DNA of 5,377 nt from Nocardioides sp. Lineage in GTDB: Bacteria > Actinomycetota > Actinomycetes > Propionibacteriales > Nocardioidaceae. Of the stretch, positions 1 to 5,377 are shown piece after piece (the stretch's first letter is position 1; each line of letters begins with the position of its first letter). The stretch lies in contig JARICB010000411.1 of NCBI GenBank assembly GCA_029264225.1, forward strand, positions 1 to 5,377, in the 5' to 3' direction. A program made the position numbers and the translations under genes. The notes beneath the pieces are model-generated. The model had not been told where the DNA came from and did no database searches. It worked only from the letters and a program-made list of their open reading frames with translations.

Positions 1-307
1 CCTCGTCGGTCTGGCCGGCGTCAACCAGACCCTCGGCACCGTCCCGAACGGGGTCACCCTCGACCTGGATGCCGCCATCGGTTTCGATGCCATCACCGTG
101 GCCCTGCTCGGTCGGTCTCGCCCGCTCGGCATCCTCGCTGCTGGGCTGCTGTTCGGCGCCTTCAAGGCCGGCGGCTTCGCGATGCAGGCCTCGGAGAACA
201 TCCCCGTCGACATCGTGCTCGTCGTCCAGTCCCTGATCGTCCTGTTCATCGCCGCGCCCCCGCTGGTGCGCGCGATCTTCCGGCTCCCCTCCAAGGAGGC
301 CAAGTGA
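1..307 (+). CDS. ABC transporter permease, BPD_transp_2 family (nucleoside/Bmp-type importer), C-terminal part
   Basis: This is the C-terminal end of an inner-membrane permease. The reading frame is open from base 2 and gives 101 residues before TGA at 305-307; the rest lies upstream of the window. The visible part has the pattern of the YufP/NupP-type half of Bmp-family nucleoside importers: a GFDAITVALLG stretch (fragment residues 27-37), a hydrophobic segment at about 42-61 ending in GGFAMQ, a short loop with the IPVD motif, a last membrane segment at about 69-90 and a short basic tail. In this family the permease pairs with a second permease, an ATPase and a substrate-binding lipoprotein. 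The next gene is exactly such a partner and overlaps this one by 4 bases, which supports one operon. The substrate cannot be read from the sequence; nucleosides are inferred from family resemblance. An internal ATG-like start at about 98 is not the real start, because the homologous frame continues upstream. Confidence 0.87.
   Translation, partial: LVGLAGVNQTLGTVPNGVTLDLDAAIGFDAITVALLGRSRPLGILAAGLLFGAFKAGGFAMQASENIPVDIVLVVQSLIVLFIAAPPLVRAIFRLPSKEAK
293..299 (+). promoter_or_regulatory. Ribosome binding site for the second permease
   Basis: AAGGAGG lies inside the last codons of the first permease, 4 bases before the GTG at 304. It is a near-perfect Shine-Dalgarno sequence with slightly short spacing. 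Together with the GTGA stop/start overlap, it fixes the start of the second permease and suggests coupled translation. Confidence 0.8.
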
Positions 308-1590
308 GCACCCCGACCGAGCAGTCATCGCCAGGGCTGAGCGATGCCCAAGCCGCCGCTGCCCCGGTCAGCAAGAAGACCCCGCTCCTGCTCGGGTTCT
401 TGACGCTGGCGCTGGCCCTGACCTTGGCGTTGGAAGGGCAGCCGGGTGACACCACCTTCGGTCTGGCACAGGACTCGGACTTCTTCCAGATCCCTGATCT
501 GGCGGTGCCAGCAACAATCACGAGTTGGGTCCTGATCGCGCTCTGCCTCGCCCTCACCGTCGAGTCCGCTCGCCGGTACGTCCTCAGATCAGCAACGCCA
601 CTGTGGCTCGTCGCCGCCTTCGCGATCACCTGGCTGACCGGCTTCTTGACCTGGGCCGGAGTCGGTGAACGTCTGCCCATGATCGGGCTGCTGGCCGGCA
701 GCCTCTCGTTGGCAGTACCGCTGGTCTTCGGTGCCCTCGGCGGCGTGCTCGGAGAGCGTTCCGGCGTGGTCAACATTGCGATCGACGGACAACTGCTCTT
801 CGGCGCCTTCGCGGCGGCGTTGGTCGCCTCGATGACCGGGTCCGCGTGGGCAGGCCTGATCGCGGCGATGGTGGCCGGCGCCCTGATCGCCCTGGTGCTC
901 GGACTGTTCGCCATCAGCTACTTCGTCGATCAAATCATCGTCGGCGTGGTGCTCAACGTGCTGGTCATCGGCATCACCAGCTTCTTCTTCAGCCAGGTGT
1001 TGGCGCCCAACGCCGCTACCTTGAACTCCCCGGAGCACTTCGCTCGGTTCCCGATCCCGGTGCTGGGCCAGATTCCGTTGATCGGCCCGATCTTCTTCCG
1101 TCAGACGCCGATCGTCTATCTGCTCTACATCACCGTCGCTCTCGTCGCCTATGCCCTGTACCGGACTCGATGGGGCCTACGCCTGCGTGCGGTGGGTGAA
1201 CACCCCAAGGCTGCCGACACCGTCGGCATCAAGGTGAACCTGACGCGCTATCGCACCATCTTGTTGGCTGGCGCCATCGCCGGAATGGGCGGCGCGTTCT
1301 ACACCCTGGTGTCGGTGCCACAGTTCAACCGTGAGATGACCGGCGGCGCCGGTTACATCGCCCTGGCTGCGGTCATCTTCGGCAAGTGGGACCCGATCCG
1401 TGCCACCTTGGCCGCACTGCTCTTCGGCTTCGCCTCCAACCTTCAAGGTGTGCTCGGTGTCATCGGTTCGCCGGTGCCCAGCCAGTTCATGCTGATGCTC
1501 CCCTACGTCATCACCATCTTCGCCGTGGCCGGGCTGGTCGGCAGGTCCCGGGCGCCAGCGGCAGACGGCGTGCCCTACCGCAAGCAGTAG
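304..1590 (+). CDS. ABC transporter permease, BPD_transp_2 family (nucleoside/Bmp-type importer), second permease
   Basis: This is a complete 428-aa polytopic membrane protein, probably the second channel half (YufQ/NupQ-like) of a nucleoside-type ABC importer. The GTG start at 304 follows AAGGAGG and overlaps the previous stop. The family core begins near residue 125. It holds GERSGVVNIAIDG (150-162), membrane segments at about 164-180, 183-204 and 208-231, and another at about 268-286. The cytoplasmic coupling loop follows, with GLRLRAVGEHP (291-301) and the AADTVGIKV stretch (303-311). Further membrane segments lie at about 317-337, 349-381 and 393-413. Ahead of the core are about 120 extra residues: a polar Ala/Ser/Pro-rich start, a hydrophobic segment at 28-43, an acidic loop at 44-66, and hydrophobic segments at about 69-86 and 98-118. 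The shorter homologues I recall (about 320 aa) lack this extension. In many actinobacteria such importers are followed by cytidine deaminase and thymidine phosphorylase genes; here the next gene is convergent, so none follows directly. Substrate specificity is inferred. Confidence 0.9.
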   Translation: MSTPTEQSSPGLSDAQAAAAPVSKKTPLLLGFLTLALALTLALEGQPGDTTFGLAQDSDFFQIPDLAVPATITSWVLIALCLALTVESARRYVLRSATPLWLVAAFAITWLTGFLTWAGVGERLPMIGLLAGSLSLAVPLVFGALGGVLGERSGVVNIAIDGQLLFGAFAAALVASMTGSAWAGLIAAMVAGALIALVLGLFAISYFVDQIIVGVVLNVLVIGITSFFFSQVLAPNAATLNSPEHFARFPIPVLGQIPLIGPIFFRQTPIVYLLYITVALVAYALYRTRWGLRLRAVGEHPKAADTVGIKVNLTRYRTILLAGAIAGMGGAFYTLVSVPQFNREMTGGAGYIALAAVIFGKWDPIRATLAALLFGFASNLQGVLGVIGSPVPSQFMLMLPYVITIFAVAGLVGRSRAPAADGVPYRKQ

Positions 1591-1627
1591 CAGGCACCGA
1601 GGCCCGTAGCCGGAGCGGAACGACGTC
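1591..1627. other. Convergent intergenic junction without an evident terminator
   Basis: Only 37 bases separate the stop of the + strand permease from the stop of the - strand amidohydrolase. The stretch is GC-rich. It contains only a weak interrupted GGC/GCC pairing around 1600-1613 and no T-run on either side. I cannot support an intrinsic terminator, so termination may be factor-dependent or lie inside the opposing gene. Confidence 0.6.
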
Positions 1628-2827
1628 TCAGGCGGTGAGTGCCGCAACGGCGGCGTCGGCGAGCACGCGAGCGGCGATCCCGGTGGCCCGCTCGTCGATG
1701 CGCAGATTGCCCTGGTGCAGGTCGTAGGTCTGTCCACCGGGAGTGCGTGTGCCCAGCCGCGCCATGGAGCCGGGGATGCGGTCGAGGTACCACCCGAAGT
1801 CCTCGCCGCCCAGGCTCTGGGTCGTCGAGACGTGACCCTGCACGCCCAGCATCCGCTCCACCGCGCCGACCAGAACTGTGGTCGCGTCGGGGTCGTTGAC
1901 CACCGGCGGCACCCCTCGCTGGTAGGTGACCTCCGCGGAGACACCGTAGGGCGCGACGATCTGGCCCACCAGCGTGCGGACGAGATGCTCCGCGTCGGCC
2001 CATGCCACCGCGTCGAGCATGCGAACGGTGCCGGCGAGTTGGCCGCGGCTCGGGATCACGTTGGCCGCAGCGCCTGCCTGAACCATGCCCCAGACCAGGC
2101 TCGCTCCGGCGCGTGGGTCGAGTCGGCGGCTGAGGATCGCCGGCAGTTCGGTCACGAGTTTGCCGAGGGCGAAGGTGAGGTCCTCGGTCAGGTGCGGACG
2201 GCTGGTGTGACCGCCCTTGCCGCCGAGTCGAACGTGCAGCGAGTCTGCGGCTCCGGTCAGCGCGCCTTCACGCAGACCGACCTGGCCTACGTCCAGGGTG
2301 GGGTCGCAGTGCAGGCCGAAGATCTGGTGCACGTCGTCGAGGGCGCCCGCCTGCATCAGGTGCAGGGCTCCGCCGGGCATGATCTCCTCGGCCGGCTGGA
2401 AGAGCAGTCGCACCCGACCGTGCAGCAGGCCACCGGCCCGCACTTCGTTGAGCGCCAATGCGGCCCCGACCAGACCGGCCGTGTGGACGTCGTGCCCGCA
2501 TGCGTGCGCCACACCCGGCACGGTGCTGGACCAGGGGTCCTTCGTCAGGTCCTCGACGGGCAGCGCATCGAGGTCCGCGCGCAGCGCGATGAGTCGCTCG
2601 CCGCTGCCGAGTTCGCCGATCACGCCCCCGCCGCGAAGGCGGGTCAGCACCCAGTCGGTGTCGACCAGGGACTCGAAGATCCTGTCGCTCGTCCGCGTCT
2701 CCACCCAAGCGAGCTCGGGGTGCGCGTGCAGATCGCGGCGTAGCGCCACCAACTGATCGGCGTACTTCTCCACGACGGTGTTGATCAGGTGGGTCGGTTC
2801 ATCGGGGGGACCGGGTCTCTCGGACAT
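1628..2827 (-). CDS. M20-family metal-dependent amidohydrolase (M20D, aminoacylase/amidase-like)
   Basis: This 399-aa cytoplasmic hydrolase belongs to the M20 peptidase family, whose M20D members cleave N-acyl or amino-acid amide conjugates (hippurate, indole-acetyl-amino acids, N-acetyl amino acids). Visible hallmarks are RRDLHAHPELAW (30-41), RADLDALPV (83-91), HACGHDVHTA (108-117), FQPAEE (143-148), GLHCDP (171-176), GGKGGHTSRP in the lid domain (202-211), GGEDFGWYL (340-348) and LHQGN (370-374). By family comparison the metal ligands are Cys110, His112, Glu148, His173 and His371, with Glu147 as the likely catalytic base; all are present, so it should be active. There is no signal peptide. 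The ATG at 2827 is preferred because GGAG sits 5 bases upstream. An in-frame TTG at 2869 would add 14 residues but has no ribosome binding site. The gene follows meaB on the same strand after 73 bases and may be co-transcribed, but no functional link to the mutase is evident. The exact substrate is unknown. Confidence 0.92.
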   Translation of the reverse strand: MSERPGPPDEPTHLINTVVEKYADQLVALRRDLHAHPELAWVETRTSDRIFESLVDTDWVLTRLRGGGVIGELGSGERLIALRADLDALPVEDLTKDPWSSTVPGVAHACGHDVHTAGLVGAALALNEVRAGGLLHGRVRLLFQPAEEIMPGGALHLMQAGALDDVHQIFGLHCDPTLDVGQVGLREGALTGAADSLHVRLGGKGGHTSRPHLTEDLTFALGKLVTELPAILSRRLDPRAGASLVWGMVQAGAAANVIPSRGQLAGTVRMLDAVAWADAEHLVRTLVGQIVAPYGVSAEVTYQRGVPPVVNDPDATTVLVGAVERMLGVQGHVSTTQSLGGEDFGWYLDRIPGSMARLGTRTPGGQTYDLHQGNLRIDERATGIAARVLADAAVAALTA

Positions 2828-2850
2828 GATGGCTCCACAGTAGTTGAGCC
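2828..2850 (-). promoter_or_regulatory. Ribosome binding site of the M20 amidohydrolase, with a possible occluding hairpin
   Basis: On the - strand, GGAG (2833-2836) lies 5 bases before the ATG and is the likely Shine-Dalgarno sequence. In the mRNA, GGCUC (from 2850-2846) can pair perfectly with GAGCC (from 2835-2831) across a 10-base loop, placing most of the ribosome binding site in a 5-bp GC-rich stem. The binding site is well supported. The hairpin is only a possibility, as short GC stems are common in such DNA. The rest of the 73-base gap up to 2900 shows no convincing promoter or terminator. Confidence 0.5.
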
Positions 2851-2900
2851 TCCCAGCGGCACCGGGCAAATGGTGGAATCGCGTTCAGTGCTGCACCGTC

Positions 2901-3878
2901 TCAGTCGGCGTCGTAGGCCGCCAGGATCCGGTCGGCGGCCAGCGGTGCGGCCAGTTCTCCGGCCAGCACATCTGCTCGTACAAGATCACGGATGGCGGCC
3001 ACGCCCGGCGAGCGGCGCAATCTCTGGTCAAGCTCGTCACGGACCAGGGCCCAGGTGAAGTCGAGTTGCTGTCCGGCCCGTTTCCGGGCGAGTCCGTCCT
3101 GACCGAGATGCTCACGGTGGGCGATGATCCGGTCCCAGACCTGGTCGACTCCGACGTCGTTGAGCGCCGAGCAGGTGACGACCGGCGGTGCCCACTCGCT
3201 GCGGCCGCGGACCAGCCGTAGGGCTCCAGCGAGGTCACGTGCTGCGACCCGTGCCTCCTGCTCACGGTCGCCGTCGGCCTTGTTGACCGTGATCACGTCG
3301 GCGATCTCGAGGATGCCCTTCTTGATGCCCTGCAGTTGGTCACCGGTGCGCGCCAGAGTAAGGAACAAGAACGTGTCGACCATCCCAGCAACGGTGACCT
3401 CCGACTGCCCGACACCGACGGTTTCGACCAGCACCACGTCGTAGCCGGCTGCCTCCAGCACCAGCATGGCCTGGGTCGTCGCACGGGCTACGCCACCCAA
3501 GGTGCCGGCCGACGGCGAGGGCCGGATGAAGGCATGGGGGTCGACTGCGAGCCGCGCCATCCGGGTCTTGTCGCCCAGCACCGACCCACCCGTGCGCACC
3601 GATGAGGGGTCCACAGCGAGCACTCCGACGCGGTGGCCAGCTGCGGTCAACTGCGACCCGAGTGCCTCGATGAAGGTGGACTTTCCGACCCCGGGAACCC
3701 CCGAGATGCCGACCCGGACGACCGTCGAGGGCCCATCCAGCTCGGTAAGCAACTCGCGGGCCACCACCCGATGTTCGGCCTTGGAAGACTCCATCAGGGT
3801 GATGGCGCGCGCCACGTCGGCTCGTCGACGGCTCCGGACTCCTTCGACGAGTGCGGGTACGTCGATGGCGGCAGCCAT
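2901..3878 (-). CDS. meaB: MeaB/ArgK-family P-loop GTPase, methylmalonyl-CoA mutase chaperone
   Basis: This is a 325-aa G3E-type GTPase of the MeaB/MMAA family (older name ArgK, LAO/AO transport ATPase). In characterised members it binds methylmalonyl-CoA mutase, gates loading of adenosylcobalamin and expels inactivated cofactor using GTP. Motifs in order: a helical N-terminal arm (1-50), Walker A GVPGVGKS (60-67), AVDPSS (88-93), GGSVLGDKTRM (97-107), RPSPSAGTLGGVA (119-131), VETVGVGQSE (151-160), the switch III region TGDQLQGIKKGI (178-189), the guanine-specificity motif NKAD (199-202) and TCSALND (235-241). A C-terminal helical dimerisation arm follows. Lys66, Asp90, Asp103 and Glu152 match the nucleotide/Mg positions expected from the family. 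Length is typical. The ATG shares its A with the TGA of the upstream mutase gene (TGATG) and no good Shine-Dalgarno precedes it, so translation is probably coupled to the mutase. The name ArgK reflects an old kinase claim; the neighbouring mutase makes the chaperone role nearly certain. Confidence 0.96.
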   Translation of the reverse strand: MAAAIDVPALVEGVRSRRRADVARAITLMESSKAEHRVVARELLTELDGPSTVVRVGISGVPGVGKSTFIEALGSQLTAAGHRVGVLAVDPSSVRTGGSVLGDKTRMARLAVDPHAFIRPSPSAGTLGGVARATTQAMLVLEAAGYDVVLVETVGVGQSEVTVAGMVDTFLFLTLARTGDQLQGIKKGILEIADVITVNKADGDREQEARVAARDLAGALRLVRGRSEWAPPVVTCSALNDVGVDQVWDRIIAHREHLGQDGLARKRAGQQLDFTWALVRDELDQRLRRSPGVAAIRDLVRADVLAGELAAPLAADRILAAYDAD

Positions 3879-5377
3879 CAGTTGGCGTAGGACTCGCGCA
3901 ACCGAGCCAGCAGGTCGAGCGCCGAGTCGGCGATGACCGTGCCCGGCAGGAACACCGCGGCCGCACCCATCTCCTTGAGCGTCGCCACGTCGTCGGGCGG
4001 GATGACTCCACCGATGACGATCATGATGTCTGCTCGACCCTGGTCGGAGAGCGCCTGCTTGAGCGCCGGCAGCAGCGTCAGGTGGCCGGCCGCCAGGGAC
4101 GAGACGCCGACGATGTGCACATCGGCGTCGATCGCCTGCAGGGCCACCTCCTCCGGTGTGGAGAAGAGCGGGCCCACGTCGACATCGAAGCCGAGATCGG
4201 CGAACGCGGTGACGACGACCTTCTGACCGCGGTCGTGACCGTCCTGGCCCATCTTGGCCACCAGGATCCGGGGTCGACGACCCTCCTGGGCCTCGAACTC
4301 GTCGGTGGCCGCGAGCACTTGGGCGACCTTGCCATCGGCAGCGTTGTCGGCCTCGTCGCGGTACACGCCACTGATCGTACGGATCACGGCCTGGTGCCGG
4401 CCGTAGACCTTCTCCAGCGCGTCCGAGATCTCACCGACAGTGGCCTTGGCCCGGGCCGCGTCCACCGCGAGTCCGAGCAGGTTGCCCTCGAGTGATCCGC
4501 CGCCGACCGCTCCGGCCGCGGCCGAGTTGGTGAGCGCCTCGAGTGAGCGGCGTACGTCGTCGTCGTCGCGCTCCGCACGCAGCCGCTCCAGCTTGGCGAG
4601 CTGACGCTGGTAGACGTCGTCGTTGTCGACGCGCAGCACGTCGAGCGGCTCCTCGTCGGCGAGGCGGTAGGTGTTGACGCCGATGACCTTCTGGGCGCCG
4701 GAGTCGATGCGCGCCTGGGTACGGGCAGCCGCCTCCTCGATCCGCATCTTGGGAATGCCCTGCTCGATCGCCTTCGCCATGCCGCCGGCCTGCTCGGCCT
4801 CGAGGATGTGGGCCCACGCCCGCTCGGCGAGATCGTGGGTCAGGCGCTCGACGTAGTAGGACCCGGCCCACGGGTCGATGATCTCGGTCGTCCTGCTCTC
4901 CTGCTGGAGCAACAACTGGGTGTTGCGGGCGATCCGAGCCGAGAAGTCGGTCGGAAGCGCGATCGCCTCGTCGAGGGCGTTGGTGTGCAACGACTGAGTG
5001 TGCCCCTGGGTCGCAGCCATCGCCTCGATACAGGTACGGCCCACATTGTTGAAGACGTCCTGGGCGGTCAACGACCAGCCAGAGGTCTGGCTGTGGGTGC
5101 GCAGCGAGAGCGACTTGGGGTTCTTCGGGTCGAACTCGCGCACCAGCCGCGCCCACAGGGCCCGGGCCGCACGCATCTTGGCGACCTCCATGAAGAAGTT
5201 CATCCCGATCGCCCAGAAGAACGAGAGCCGCGGGGCGAAGTCGTCGATGTCGAGACCCGCGTCGAGCCCGGCCCGAATGTATTCGACGCCGTCGGCCAGT
5301 GTGTAGGCCAACTCGAGGTCGGCCGTGGCTCCGGCTTCCTGGATGTGGTAGCCGGAGATCGAGATCGAGTTGAAGCG
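3878..5377 (-). CDS. mutB: Methylmalonyl-CoA mutase catalytic (large) subunit, C-terminal 499 residues
   Basis: This enzyme interconverts (R)-methylmalonyl-CoA and succinyl-CoA using adenosylcobalamin, in propionate, odd-chain fatty acid and branched amino acid metabolism. The frame is open to the window edge and encodes 499 residues; about 230 N-terminal residues of a usual ~730-aa subunit lie outside. The fragment begins within the catalytic TIM barrel at [10 protein letters not shown] (2-11). Tyr10 and His11 should correspond to active-site Tyr243/His244 of Propionibacterium MutB. It continues through APRLSFFW (48-55), [14 protein letters not shown] (94-107), [18 protein letters not shown] (121-138) and [17 protein letters not shown] (209-225). 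A linker follows (about 240-365). The C-terminal B12-binding domain has MGQDGHDRG (376-384), whose His381 (codon 4235-4237) is the lower cobalt ligand, then GVSSLAAGH (424-432) and IGGVIPP (455-461). The inferred TTG at 5311 is an internal leucine, not a start. One oddity is an Arg (AGG, 4892-4894) where relatives I recall have Gly. A small MutA-type subunit would be expected upstream, outside the window. Confidence 0.97.
   Translation of the reverse strand, partial: RFNSISISGYHIQEAGATADLELAYTLADGVEYIRAGLDAGLDIDDFAPRLSFFWAIGMNFFMEVAKMRAARALWARLVREFDPKNPKSLSLRTHSQTSGWSLTAQDVFNNVGRTCIEAMAATQGHTQSLHTNALDEAIALPTDFSARIARNTQLLLQQESRTTEIIDPWAGSYYVERLTHDLAERAWAHILEAEQAGGMAKAIEQGIPKMRIEEAAARTQARIDSGAQKVIGVNTYRLADEEPLDVLRVDNDDVYQRQLAKLERLRAERDDDDVRRSLEALTNSAAAGAVGGGSLEGNLLGLAVDAARAKATVGEISDALEKVYGRHQAVIRTISGVYRDEADNAADGKVAQVLAATDEFEAQEGRRPRILVAKMGQDGHDRGQKVVVTAFADLGFDVDVGPLFSTPEEVALQAIDADVHIVGVSSLAAGHLTLLPALKQALSDQGRADIMIVIGGVIPPDDVATLKEMGAAAVFLPGTVIADSALDLLARLRESYAN

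Noticed and set aside
246..914. A 222-codon - strand frame antisense to the second permease
   Set aside because: It has Ala/Ser/Pro-rich composition, no motifs, and runs across two permease genes on the other strand.
1715..2743. A 342-codon open frame on the + strand opposite the M20 amidohydrolase
   Set aside because: It lies wholly antisense to a gene with clear family motifs, and its low-complexity Arg/Gly/Val/His-rich translation shows no domain. It is an expected by-product of GC-rich codon use.
2785..2838. A 17-codon GTG-started leader frame on the - strand overlapping the amidohydrolase start, with GGGAGG 10 bases upstream
   Set aside because: It is too short to judge, has no attenuator-like codon run, and such frames occur by chance; GGAG next to the ATG explains the main start.
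2828..2869. Extending the amidohydrolase to the TTG at 2869
   Set aside because: There is no ribosome binding site upstream of the TTG, and the added 14 residues precede the usual family start; the ATG at 2827 has GGAG at good spacing.
2828..2900. A possible promoter (TTGCCC plus a weak -10) between meaB and the amidohydrolase
   Set aside because: No acceptable -10 hexamer lies at proper spacing from the TTGCCC; the match is no better than chance.
3851..4495. A 214-codon + strand open frame antisense to the end of the mutase and the start of meaB
   Set aside because: The mutase cobalamin domain and the MeaB N-terminus occupy this DNA with strong conservation, and the antisense product resembles no known family.
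4431..5156. A 241-codon - strand frame overlapping the mutase in another phase
   Set aside because: Its Arg/Gly/Pro-rich composition is typical of an out-of-frame reading of a high-GC gene, and the mutase frame is unambiguous.

Overview
The window is a GC-rich, almost fully coding stretch of a bacterial chromosome. It most likely comes from an actinomycete. High GC, G/C-rich third codon positions, GTG start use and overlapping genes all fit. The methylmalonyl-CoA mutase and its GTPase also read like actinobacterial (Propionibacterium/Nocardioides/Mycobacterium-type) versions. That placement rests on remembered family sequences, not on a search.

The left third (about 1-1590, + strand) is the distal end of a Bmp/Nup-type ABC importer operon. 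It holds the C-terminal 101 codons of one inner-membrane permease, then a complete second permease of 428 aa. The two overlap by 4 bases (GTGA) and are very probably the two halves of a nucleoside-type import channel. The binding lipoprotein and ATPase would be expected upstream, outside the window.

The right two thirds (1628-5377) are on the - strand. In transcription order they hold the C-terminal 499 residues of methylmalonyl-CoA mutase catalytic subunit, the MeaB/ArgK-family GTPase that protects and loads it (joined by a one-base TGATG overlap), and, after a 73-base gap, an M20-family metal-dependent amidohydrolase. The mutase converts (R)-methylmalonyl-CoA to succinyl-CoA (or the reverse) with adenosylcobalamin, and MeaB acts on the same cofactor-enzyme complex. 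The M20 enzyme has no evident role in that pathway and may simply be co-transcribed.

The two blocks converge with 37 bases between the stops of the permease and the amidohydrolase, and I see no strong terminator there. No RNA genes, mobile elements, CRISPR arrays or large repeats were seen. I find no evidence for a previously undescribed system. The points worth a second look are small: a substituted normally-glycine residue in the mutase, a possible hairpin over the amidohydrolase ribosome binding site, and an N-terminal extension on the second permease.
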